Assembly (NCBI GenBank): GCA_016716135.1
Contig: JADJWX010000010.1
Coordinates: 62,001 to 126,000, forward strand
Source of the DNA: Lewinellaceae bacterium
GTDB lineage: Bacteria; Bacteroidota; Bacteroidia; Chitinophagales; Saprospiraceae
Reading direction: 5' to 3'
Length of the DNA: 64,000 nt
This document shows, one piece after another, positions 51,796 to 60,079 of the stretch (positions are counted from its first letter, which is position 1; every line of letters starts with the position of its first letter). The notes beneath the pieces were generated by a model. That model was not told the origin of the DNA, searched no databases, and was given only the letters and a program-made list of their open reading frames with translations. The position numbers and the translations under genes are program-made.

Positions 51796-54700
51796 TTATC
51801 GCTGAATCGCAATTTTTGTTTGAAATGCACTCGTGCCTGAACGTACAGTTAAGGTATACATCCCGGCCGGCTGGTTGCTGTAATCAAAGTTGCGGGATAA
51901 GGTCCCGTTGTTGAATTCGGCAATTTGCCGGTCGACCATTTGGCCGATGCCATTGTGCAGTACAAATTCGATTTGGCGTTGCGCATCGCCGGCCATTTCA
52001 ACGGTAAACTGCCCGCTGCTTGGGTTCGGATAAAGCCGGAACATGTTCAGCCAGGTTGCTTCACCGGTAGCGGAAACCAATACCACCATCTGTTGCAGGG
52101 TGCTGGCGCCGCAGTTATTGATCACCGTCAGTTCAACCGTATACGTGCCCGGGGCGGTGTAGGTGTGTGCCGGATTTTGTTCAGTACTTGTTTCACCGTC
52201 ACCAAACTTCCAGGAATACATATCTCCATTCTGGGAGGCATTGGTAAATTGAACCATCAATTGATCGGCGAGAAACGAAAAGTCGGCCTTGGGAAGGTCT
52301 AAAACAGTGATGTAATTCACCACTGTGCTGGTGTTGTTGCCAAACAAATTTGAAGCCTCCAGTGTAACTGAATAGCTGCCGGGTGCCGAAAAAGTCACCG
52401 TTGGGTTTTGCTCTGTCGACATGGCCGGATCTCCCCCCTCAAATGTCCACAACCAGGCCGTTGGGCTGCCGGCCGACTGGTCCGTAAACTGCACCGTAAA
52501 TGGTGCGCACCCGGTTACTTCACTTGCCGTAAACGACGGAATCGGCGCCGAACCAACTATGGATACAACTTGTGTGTCCGTCGATATTCCACATTCGTTT
52601 TCAGCAATCAGGATAACCACATAATCCCCTGTGGCACCGTAAGTATGTGTTGGATTGGCCACGGTTGTGGAATCGCCGTCGCCAAATATCCAAACATAAC
52701 TCCCGGCATTGCTGGAATTATTGGTCAGCACTACCGACAGGCCAGCCGTTTGTGTGGTAAAACCGGCTGTTGGCGGGCCCAAGACAGTTATGGTACTGGT
52801 TGTCGTGTTGCTGCCCGCCGAATTGGTTGCAACGAGTGTGACGGTGTATATTCCCGGATCATTGAAAAGAACTACAGGATCACTTTCCGATGACACAGCC
52901 GGATGCCCGCCTTCAAAGGTCCAGGCATAGCTGGTGGCATTAGCACTGGAGGAATTGGTAAACTGGACTTCCAGGGGCGCACAACCTTCCGTCACATTGG
53001 CCGAAAATTCGGCTATTGGCGGGGTCACAATGGTTACTGTTTCCGTGTAGGTGCTTGTGCCGCAAGGGTTTGTTGCCGTCAGGGTCACCGTGTAAGTGCC
53101 ATCGGTTAAATAGGTGTGGCTGGGATTCTGTTCTGTGCTGGTATTGCTGTCACCAAAATCCCAGAGGTAGGAGGCACTGTTCGTCGAGTTATTGGTAAAA
53201 CCGACTGTCGAGCCGTTAGTCGCTAAAGTGAATCCGGCAGTTGGCCCGCTCTCTACCGTGATGATGCTGGTTTGCGTTGCCGTATTGCTGCCTGCCGAAT
53301 TGCTGGCAACGAGGGTGACCGAGTACGTCCCGGGTGTGTTGTACACTACCGTCGGGCTCTCTTCCGTACTGGAACTTGGAGTGCCACCTGGAAAAGACCA
53401 GCTAAATGTTGTGGCGTTCGCAGAAGAACTATTCGTAAACTGAACTGTCAGCGGGCCACAACCACTACTTGGAGCGACGGTAAAGTTTGCACTTGGCGGC
53501 GTTACGATTGTAATTGTTTCGGTAAAGGTGTTTGTGCCGCAGGGATTCGTTGCCGTCAACGTAACCGTATAGGTGCCGTCCGCACTGTAGGTATGTGTCG
53601 GGTTCGCTTGTGCGCTGTTCGACATGTCGCCAAAATCCCAGGCATAGGTCGTACTGTTCGTCGAGGTATTTGTAAAATTGACCACAGCGCCATTTACCGA
53701 ACTCGTGAAGCCGGCAGTTGGTCCGGCATTCACCGTAATATAATTGGTTTGGGTGGCTGTATTGCTGCCGGCGGCATTGGTTACAACAAGTGTGACGCTG
53801 TACGTACCCGGCGTATTGTAAACTACCGTGGGATTTTCAACGGTACTGGATGCTGGTGCGCCACCCGGAAATGACCAGTTGAAGCTGGTTGCATTGGCCG
53901 AAGATGCATTCATAAATGTAACGCTCAGGGGCCCGCAACCACTGGTCGGCGTAGCCGAAAACCCGGCAGTCGGTGGAGTCAGGATGGTGATGGTTTGGGT
54001 GAATGTATTTGTGCCGCAGGCATTGGTCGCGGTGAGCACAACGGTATACGTTCCGTCTTCATCGTAGCTGTGTGTCGGGTTGGCCAGGTTACTGGTGGTC
54101 ATGTCGCCAAAATCCCAGCTGTACGATGTGCTGTTGGTCGAAGTATTGGTAAAACTGGCAATCAAGCCGTTTATCGAACTTGAAAAGCCCGCAGTCGGCC
54201 CCGGGTTCACGGTGATGTAATTCGTTTGGGTAGCCGTATTGCTTCCGGCGGCATTGGTGACGACAAGCGTCACGGTGTACATGCCGGGTGCGTTGTAAAC
54301 GACCACCGGGTTTTCCGCCGTACTGGATGCCGGCGACCCGCCGGGGAAGGACCAGCTAAACGTAGCGGCATTATCCGAAGAGGTGTTGGCAAAGGAGACG
54401 GTAAGTGGGCCGCAACCGCTTGTCGGTGTCGCACTGAAGTTTGCGGTTGGCGGTGTCACGATGGTCACGCTTTGTGTAATTGTATCTGCTCCGCAAGCAT
54501 TCGTGGCGATCAGCGTTACGATATAAACGCCATCTTCCCCGTAGATGTGTACCGGATTTTGCTGCGTGCTGGTTTCGCCGTCGCCAAAATTCCAGTTGAA
54601 AGCCGTCGCTCCGCCCGAAGTGCCGTTGTTGAATTGCACGGTGTCGAGATTTATTGTGGTTGTGAAACCGGCAGCCGGAACCCCGTTAACCGTGACGAAA

Positions 54701-57093
54701 TTCGTTTGCGTAGCGGTATTGGAGCCGCCGGCATTGGTCGCCGTGAGGCTGACGGTGTAGGTGCCCGGGTTGTTGTACACTACCGTCGGGTTTTGTTCCG
54801 TACTTGAGGAAGGTGAACCGCCGGGGAACGACCAGTTGTAGGAATCCGCATTGCCCGTTGTTGTATTGGTGAAATTCACCGTGAGAGGCCCGCACCCGGA
54901 CGTGACATCGGCAGTGAAGCCAGCCGCCGGCGGTGCGATGAGGTTCACCGTTTGCGTGTTCGTCGTGCTGCCGCAAGCATTTGTTGTCGTTAAGGTAACC
55001 GTGTACGACCCGCCCACGGCATAGGTATGAACCGGATGTTGCTGGGTGCTGGTATCGCCGTCGCCAAAATTCCAGAGGTACGATGTGCCGCCCACCGATG
55101 TGTTTGTGAAGGTGACGGTCAGGTTGTCCACTGTTTTTGTAAAGTTTGCAGAGGGGACATTCTGCACGGTAATATAATTGGAAAAGGTCGTGTTATTTGA
55201 GCCGGCTCCGTTGTATGCCGTTAGGGAAACCGTATAGGTGCCGGAAGTTGTGTACACCACCACCGGGTTGGGCAAAGTCGACGAAACCGGCGAGCCACCC
55301 GGGAATTGCCACAAATAGGACGAGGCATTGCTGGACGATTGATTGTTGAATTCCACCGTAAGTGTAGCACAACCACTTGTCGGGTCTGCGGTGAAATTTG
55401 CCGTCGGCACGGTATTGATCGTTACGGATTTTGTAGACGTTCCACAATCGTTTTCAACAAAAAGGGTCACGACATAGATACCTGCTTCCGAATAGGTGTA
55501 TACCGGATTTTGTTCACTGCTGGTTCCGATCCCGTCGCCAAAATCCCAGGAGTACGAGAAGGCATTTGTAGCGGTGCTGGTAAAATTATAGGTCAGGTCA
55601 TCGTACGCATAGGTGAAGTCGGAAACCGGCTTGGCCAAAACGGTGATCTGTTTGGATTCCGTGACCGGACCACCAGTGCCGTTTAGTGTAAGCGAGACGG
55701 TATATGTCCCTGGCGAGAAGTAGGTCACTGTTGGATTCGTTTGATTGGACGACGGAGGGCTTCCTCCGGGGAACGACCAGGTTCTGCTGGAAATATTGCC
55801 GGACGATAGGTCGGTAAACTGTACAGGCACATCTTCGCAGGGTTGATTGGGCGACCAATCGAAATCGGCTTCAAGCGGTGGATTGCCACCGCAGGGTTCC
55901 AGGCAGCCCTGGTTGATTTTTTGGGTGATGTACCCGTTGATCTGATTTTCTGAGTTAGAACTCCATTGCGTGCTGCTGTTCACAAACGGGCACATGACAT
56001 ATTGAGGGCCACCGGTCGGGCAGTTGTCGTGGGTGGCGGTGAAATTGTGGCCGATTTCGTGTGCAGTCATGTTCCGCAGGCTCGTAGAGTTGCTGGTGTA
56101 ATCCTGCAGGCAGTGGTACCTGTTGTTGTTACAGAGGCCGCCCAGATAAGCAATGCCGACTGTGGAGCCGTCGAAATTGCGGTTGGTCCACAATTCGCCA
56201 TTATCAAACGACACTCCAAAACCACCGCCGTTACCCCAGGACCGGAAGGAGCCCAGCAAGACGCCGGCATCCGTCGAACTCGTCCATGGATCAGTGCCGG
56301 TAACGACAAATTGGGTTACAATGAAAAAAGTGATATCGTGAATAAAACTGCCGCTGTAAAGGCCTTCTGCATCGTTAAGAACCGCAATATTGTGGTTCTC
56401 CACCGCTATGACAGACCCATATTTCGTATGCATGGATTTGTCGGAGGCAATGGCAATTTCCAGCTCGTAGCAGGCCATGGATTCGGCCTGGCTGCCCGGC
56501 TTAATGAAATCAAATTTGCCATGCTCCTGTGTTTCTTCTGCTGCGAGCACAAGACAACCCGCATCCTGATTGGGAATAACAGCGCGCTCCGGATAGAACA
56601 AAAACAAATCCGGGTCGGCATCCGGCATATGGTACCAAAGTGGTTCGATGAAGTAGGTGTCGTCGGCCAGTTGGATAAATCCGTGCATAAAGTTTTTATC
56701 CAACGTAAGCCTGACCATGCCGCCGCTACCGGTTTCGGTGCCTTTAAACGCCCGGTGATCGCTGCGCGTTTGTTTTTCCAAACCCGCATCCGACGATATC
56801 ACCAGGTGATAATCCGGCGCAAGGATTCTGCTGGGTTCCAGTTGCAAATTAAGCGTCTTGTCGCCGAGTTGGAGTTGGAAGGGCGTATAATCCGGCGTAA
56901 CTTCAATAAACTGCTTGATTTCCAGAGGATTCAGCCGAAAGACCGTCCATTGGCTCAGTTCTTTTTTTACCGATTCGGAGAGATCAACTTGTTCCTGTTT
57001 TCCGATAAAGTTCTGAGCAAAAATTCCGTACGGGATTAGCGCAAGTACCAAAATAGCGGCCAGCTTGCAGAACGGACGTAAGTAGTTAAGCAT
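51796..57093 (-). CDS. Giant secreted metzincin protease with 16 PKD domains and T9SS type A tail
   Basis: 1765 residues from ATG 57093 (MLNYLRPFCKLAAILVLALI, signal peptide to IFAQN). The frame is open to 57288, but a promoter core at 57267-57274 lies within that extension. Residues ~25-190 are a propeptide-like region. The catalytic domain (~195-395) has the zinc motif HEIGHNFTATHD, ligands His345, His349 and His355 with Glu346, and a Met-turn at Met367 (YVMCPF): a reprolysin-like metzincin, except that the usual Gly of HExxHxxGxxHD is Thr. Residues ~405-1670 hold 16 PKD domains that alternate between a WSFPGGSP type and a WDFGDG type. The last ~90 residues are a type A sorting domain (FRLYPNPSSGQFTVEM ... 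GMYTLTVRSGTSAFQTKI). It is exported by T9SS to the surface to digest protein; the PKD array is a stalk or matrix binder (inference). Confidence 0.95.
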   Translation of the reverse strand: MLNYLRPFCKLAAILVLALIPYGIFAQNFIGKQEQVDLSESVKKELSQWTVFRLNPLEIKQFIEVTPDYTPFQLQLGDKTLNLQLEPSRILAPDYHLVISSDAGLEKQTRSDHRAFKGTETGSGGMVRLTLDKNFMHGFIQLADDTYFIEPLWYHMPDADPDLFLFYPERAVIPNQDAGCLVLAAEETQEHGKFDFIKPGSQAESMACYELEIAIASDKSMHTKYGSVIAVENHNIAVLNDAEGLYSGSFIHDITFFIVTQFVVTGTDPWTSSTDAGVLLGSFRSWGNGGGFGVSFDNGELWTNRNFDGSTVGIAYLGGLCNNNRYHCLQDYTSNSTSLRNMTAHEIGHNFTATHDNCPTGGPQYVMCPFVNSSTQWSSNSENQINGYITQKINQGCLEPCGGNPPLEADFDWSPNQPCEDVPVQFTDLSSGNISSRTWSFPGGSPPSSNQTNPTVTYFSPGTYTVSLTLNGTGGPVTESKQITVLAKPVSDFTYAYDDLTYNFTSTATNAFSYSWDFGDGIGTSSEQNPVYTYSEAGIYVVTLFVENDCGTSTKSVTINTVPTANFTADPTSGCATLTVEFNNQSSSNASSYLWQFPGGSPVSSTLPNPVVVYTTSGTYTVSLTAYNGAGSNNTTFSNYITVQNVPSANFTKTVDNLTVTFTNTSVGGTSYLWNFGDGDTSTQQHPVHTYAVGGSYTVTLTTTNACGSTTNTQTVNLIAPPAAGFTADVTSGCGPLTVNFTNTTTGNADSYNWSFPGGSPSSSTEQNPTVVYNNPGTYTVSLTATNAGGSNTATQTNFVTVNGVPAAGFTTTINLDTVQFNNGTSGGATAFNWNFGDGETSTQQNPVHIYGEDGVYIVTLIATNACGADTITQSVTIVTPPTANFSATPTSGCGPLTVSFANTSSDNAATFSWSFPGGSPASSTAENPVVVYNAPGMYTVTLVVTNAAGSNTATQTNYITVNPGPTAGFSSSINGLIASFTNTSTNSTSYSWDFGDMTTSNLANPTHSYDEDGTYTVVLTATNACGTNTFTQTITILTPPTAGFSATPTSGCGPLSVTFMNASSANATSFNWSFPGGAPASSTVENPTVVYNTPGTYSVTLVVTNAAGSNTATQTNYITVNAGPTAGFTSSVNGAVVNFTNTSTNSTTYAWDFGDMSNSAQANPTHTYSADGTYTVTLTATNPCGTNTFTETITIVTPPSANFTVAPSSGCGPLTVQFTNSSSANATTFSWSFPGGTPSSSTEESPTVVYNTPGTYSVTLVASNSAGSNTATQTSIITVESGPTAGFTLATNGSTVGFTNNSTNSASYLWDFGDSNTSTEQNPSHTYLTDGTYTVTLTATNPCGTSTYTETVTIVTPPIAEFSANVTEGCAPLEVQFTNSSSANATSYAWTFEGGHPAVSSESDPVVLFNDPGIYTVTLVATNSAGSNTTTSTITVLGPPTAGFTTQTAGLSVVLTNNSSNAGSYVWIFGDGDSTTVANPTHTYGATGDYVVILIAENECGISTDTQVVSIVGSAPIPSFTASEVTGCAPFTVQFTDQSAGSPTAWLWTFEGGDPAMSTEQNPTVTFSAPGSYSVTLEASNLFGNNTSTVVNYITVLDLPKADFSFLADQLMVQFTNASQNGDMYSWKFGDGETSTEQNPAHTYTAPGTYTVELTVINNCGASTLQQMVVLVSATGEATWLNMFRLYPNPSSGQFTVEMAGDAQRQIEFVLHNGIGQMVDRQIAEFNNGTLSRNFDYSNQPAGMYTLTVRSGTSAFQTKIAIQR
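52075..55890 (-). repeat. Tandem coding repeat: eight two-domain PKD units
   Basis: Within the protease gene, units of ~475 bp (two PKD domains, ~158 residues) follow each other eight times. Each has PTANF/PTAGF-type starts, SGCGPLTV, GGSPASST, VVYNTPGTYSVTL and, in the second half, DFGD and ACGTNT/PCGTNT. The central units are most alike and the outer ones most diverged, as expected from internal duplication. Confidence 0.9.
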
Positions 57094-57426
57094 AGTCAAG
57101 TTTGAATTTGAAAACGAATAATTTGATGCAGCAAAAGGAGCGGCCATGGGGAGTTCGAAAATAGTATAATCGGCCTTTGACAATAATTGCTGGTGCAGAT
57201 ACGCAGGGGGAATGTCAGAAACACCGTTTCTTTGCAGCACAATATGCACCAGACGAATCAGGGGGGCGAAAGTAGGGGTTGTTTGCAAAAAGGGCTAAGA
57301 CAAGGTTTGTAAATTGATAATTTCGTCAAAAACAAGACGAATTTGGTTTTTGATCCGGAGTACATCGTTTGAAGCCCTGTTTATTATGGAAACACATAAC
57401 TTCTCAGACAATATAAACCAATCACG
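57094..57426. other. Intergenic region between PKD protease and beta-barrel gene
   Basis: 333 bp, divergent promoters. It holds the minus-strand core TACTTTCG at 57267-57274 (one base off TAnnTTTG), giving the protease a ~165 nt leader. No gene, repeat or convincing + strand promoter was seen. Confidence 0.5.
57267..57274 (-). promoter_or_regulatory. Candidate promoter of the PKD protease gene
   Basis: Minus strand TACTTTCG followed by CCCCC; one base off the consensus and within the upstream open frame, which supports the start at 57093. Confidence 0.4.
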
Positions 57427-58047
57427 ATGAAGCAATTTTGCTTACCTTTTTTAGTGTTTTTCCTGCTGGCTGGATATACCCTGCCAGCCCAGAACCAACT
57501 GGCATTCAGCACTGCACAGACCACCGGTTTTGATTTGCCAAAGGATAAAGACAGCGGTTCGTTCAAAGACCGTTTGTGGTATGGCGGTGGCCTCACACTG
57601 GGGTTTTCCGGTGGAAGCGGTTACAGCCTTTTTGCCTTTGGCTTGTCGCCGATGGTCGGTTACAAAGTTGTGGGGCCGCTTTCTGTTGGGCCGCGATTGT
57701 CTGTTTTGTACACCTCTCAAAAATTTCCCGGGATTCAAACCTTCAATTTATTTGATGTCGAATTAAGCGTATTTGCCCGTGTGAAAATATACCGGGGGCT
57801 TTTTTTGCAGGGGGAATTAGGCAGCTTGTCCGATCAATACATTTTTCAGGACAATTTCAACGGTCAGCTCGGCAAAGGCACCCGTACCCGGCCTGCGCAG
57901 TATGTCGGCCTTGGATACAACTTTTCCAACGGCAATGGCGGCGTAGGTCAGGAAATCGCAATCATGTATGACTTTTACGTGGGTAACGATATCAATTCCT
58001 ATGAGCAACCCTGGCAATACCGCCTTGCGTTCACGTATGGTTTTTGA
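57427..58047 (+). CDS. Small outer-membrane beta-barrel protein, function unknown
   Basis: 206 residues. Signal peptide (FCLPFLVFFLLAGYTLPAQ), then strands of an eight-strand type barrel: LWYGGGLTLGFSGGSG, FAFGLSPMVGYKVVGPLSVG, VELSVFARVKIYRGLFLQGE, ending WQYRLAFTYGF with a terminal aromatic Phe as in assembled outer-membrane proteins. No named family is recognised. It precedes the aldolase gene by 37 bp on the same strand and could be co-transcribed, but the pairing has no evident functional logic. Confidence 0.78.
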   Translation: MKQFCLPFLVFFLLAGYTLPAQNQLAFSTAQTTGFDLPKDKDSGSFKDRLWYGGGLTLGFSGGSGYSLFAFGLSPMVGYKVVGPLSVGPRLSVLYTSQKFPGIQTFNLFDVELSVFARVKIYRGLFLQGELGSLSDQYIFQDNFNGQLGKGTRTRPAQYVGLGYNFSNGNGGVGQEIAIMYDFYVGNDINSYEQPWQYRLAFTYGF

Positions 58048-58084
58048 CAGAACATTTAGCTAACTAATTTATTTCAAGTATTTT

Positions 58085-59143
58085 ATGGCAAATCAAAAAA
58101 TCCAGGACATACTCGGCGAACATGCCGAATATTACCTGAATCACCAAAGCAAGACCTTCGATAAAAGCCAGTTGCATGCGCCTTCTCCCAAGCATGTCGA
58201 GCAAATCTGGATGCCCAGCAACCGGAATGCCCAAACCCTCCGGAGCCTCCAGCAACTGCTCGGCCATGGCCGGCTGAAAAATACGGGCTACGTCAGTATC
58301 CTGCCGGTAGACCAGGGCATCGAACATAGTGCCGGCGCTTCCTTTGCGCCGAACCCGGTCTTTTTTGATCCGGAAAATATCGTCAAACTTGCAATTGAAG
58401 GCGGTTGCAATGCCGTCGCTTCCACTTACGGCGTACTCGGTACTGTGGCGCGCAAGTATGCCCACAAGATCCCGTTTGTGGTAAAAATCAACCACAACGA
58501 ATTCCTTTCATACCCCAACTCCTACGATCAGATCATGTTCGGCACGGTGAAAAGCGCCTGGGATATGGGTGCTGTGGCCGTTGGCGCTACCATTTATTTC
58601 GGCTCTGCCGAAAGCAATCGCCAGATACAGGAAGTCAGCCAGGCATTTGAACTCGCGCACGAACTGGGCATGGCAACCATCCTGTGGTGCTACCTGCGCA
58701 ACGGCGAGTTCAAACAGGGCAATACGGATTACCACACTGCAGCTGACCTTACCGGCCAGGCCAACCACCTTGGCGTAACTATTCAGGCTGACATCATTAA
58801 GCAAAAAATGCCGACGAACAACGGCGGTTACAACGCGGTCAAAGTTGGAAAAACGCACCCCAAGGTGTATTCCGATCTGACCAGTGACCACCCCATCGAC
58901 TTGTGTCGCTATCAGGTAGCCAACTGCTACATGGGCCGCGTCGGGCTGATCAATTCCGGTGGCGAATCCAAAGGCGCGAGCGATCTTCAAGAAGCGGTAA
59001 TTACGGCCGTGGTCAACAAACGCGCCGGTGGCATGGGCCTTATTTCCGGACGGAAAGCCTTCCAACGTCCTATGAAAGAAGGCATTGGTCTGCTCAACGC
59101 TATCCAGGATGTTTACCTGGACCGTTCGATCAAACTGGCTTGA
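58085..59143 (+). CDS. Class I fructose-bisphosphate aldolase (DhnA/FbaB type)
   Basis: 352 residues. Cleaves fructose-1,6-bisphosphate to two triose phosphates through a lysine Schiff base. The DhnA-type motifs are SILPVDQGIEHSAGASF (~71-87), FVVKINHNEFLS, AVGATIYFGSAESNRQ and TIQADIIKQKMP, where Lys239 is the likely Schiff-base residue by comparison with archaeal-type enzymes. The end GLISGRKAFQRPMKEGIGLL binds phosphate. Metal-independent, unlike the class II enzyme. With gap and pgk 7-9 kb away it completes the triose segment of glycolysis or gluconeogenesis. The stop overlaps the convergent fdhD gene by 14 bp. Confidence 0.93.
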   Translation: MANQKIQDILGEHAEYYLNHQSKTFDKSQLHAPSPKHVEQIWMPSNRNAQTLRSLQQLLGHGRLKNTGYVSILPVDQGIEHSAGASFAPNPVFFDPENIVKLAIEGGCNAVASTYGVLGTVARKYAHKIPFVVKINHNEFLSYPNSYDQIMFGTVKSAWDMGAVAVGATIYFGSAESNRQIQEVSQAFELAHELGMATILWCYLRNGEFKQGNTDYHTAADLTGQANHLGVTIQADIIKQKMPTNNGGYNAVKVGKTHPKVYSDLTSDHPIDLCRYQVANCYMGRVGLINSGGESKGASDLQEAVITAVVNKRAGGMGLISGRKAFQRPMKEGIGLLNAIQDVYLDRSIKLA

Positions 59144-59957
59144 TCCGTTCGGGTCCGGTGTACACATTAAATCGGTTTTCCCGTAAAAAACCGATAAGTG
59201 TCATTCCGGAATCTTCGGCAAGTTCATAGGCAAGGCTCGAAGGGGCCCCTACAGCGGCCAACACCGGAATGCCGGCCATAGTTGCTTTTTGGACCAGTTC
59301 AAATCCGGCCCGGCCACTCACCAAAATTATAAAGTCCCGAAAGGGTAGGGGATAGGCGCTGCGCATTGCAGCGCCTATTACTTTATCCACGGCGTTGTGC
59401 CGGCCTACATCCTCCCGGAGCAAGAGTAATTTGCCGGTGTTGTCAAACAAGCCGGCCGCATGCAGGCCACCTGTGGCTTCAAAAGTTGCTTGTGCCGCAC
59501 GCAGGGTGTCCGGAAGATTGTAAACGACATCCGGCGATACCACCGGGCGTCCAATAGCCGGATAAAAACAACTGACTGTTTGAACGGCATCCAGCGAGGC
59601 TTTGCCGCAAACCCCGCAACTCGACGACGTGAACAAATGCCGGGTCAGCCGGGCCTCGTCAATGCCGATTGATGGCATCAATTCGATGAGCAGTGTATTT
59701 TCCGCCAGCCACTTTGCCGCAAGGATTTGAGCAAAATCCTGAATGATCCCTTCGGTAAACAAAAAGCCGGTGGCCAGTTCTTCATCGTCACCGGGTGTTC
59801 GCATGGTGACCGCCACCGAAAGTTGGCGGCGTTTATCCCCGGCGCCATGGCCGATCCGAATTTCAAGGGGCTCTTCTTTTACGAGGTAATCCCGGTGCTC
59901 AACAGCGCTGTCCGGTGTTATTGTCTGCGCGGAGACGCCTAAAATTTTTGTGTCCAC
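59130..59957 (-). CDS. fdhD: Formate dehydrogenase accessory sulfurtransferase FdhD
   Basis: 275 residues. FdhD passes sulfur from a cysteine desulfurase to the molybdenum cofactor of formate dehydrogenase. The catalytic pair is Cys114 and Cys117 in SSSCGVCGKASLDA. Other family stretches are MRTPGDDEELATGFLFTEGI, ATGGLHAAGLF and LREDVGRHNAVDKVIGAA, and VSGRAGFELVQKATMAGIPV. The start codon is GTG at 59957 and gives a normal N-terminus. No formate dehydrogenase is in the window. Its 3' end overlaps the aldolase stop by 14 bp on the opposite strand, so the two transcripts are antisense at their ends. Confidence 0.96.
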   Translation of the reverse strand: MDTKILGVSAQTITPDSAVEHRDYLVKEEPLEIRIGHGAGDKRRQLSVAVTMRTPGDDEELATGFLFTEGIIQDFAQILAAKWLAENTLLIELMPSIGIDEARLTRHLFTSSSCGVCGKASLDAVQTVSCFYPAIGRPVVSPDVVYNLPDTLRAAQATFEATGGLHAAGLFDNTGKLLLLREDVGRHNAVDKVIGAAMRSAYPLPFRDFIILVSGRAGFELVQKATMAGIPVLAAVGAPSSLAYELAEDSGMTLIGFLRENRFNVYTGPERIKPV

Positions 59958-60052
59958 AAGTAATTGTTTTTTTATTGAAACCGGCCGGGGAACTCCTTTG
60001 AATACGGGCCGTGTTTATTTTACAAATAGTTTTTCAGCCACGAGTTAAACGA

Positions 60053-60060
60053 TACCTTTG
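60053..60060 (+). promoter_or_regulatory. argS promoter -7 element
   Basis: TACCTTTG followed by CGCCC, an exact TAnnTTTG match; expected transcript start ~60067, 13 nt before the ATG at 60080. Confidence 0.55.
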
Positions 60061-60079
60061 CGCCCTCAAATTTACAGAT

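Noticed and set aside
52075..55890. CRISPR-like or satellite repeat array
   Set aside because: The periodicity is coding: units are ~475 bp of PKD domain pairs in one long frame, not short direct repeats with spacers.
55966..57039. 357-codon + strand frame
   Set aside because: Antisense of the protease propeptide and catalytic domain, which have clear motifs on the other strand.
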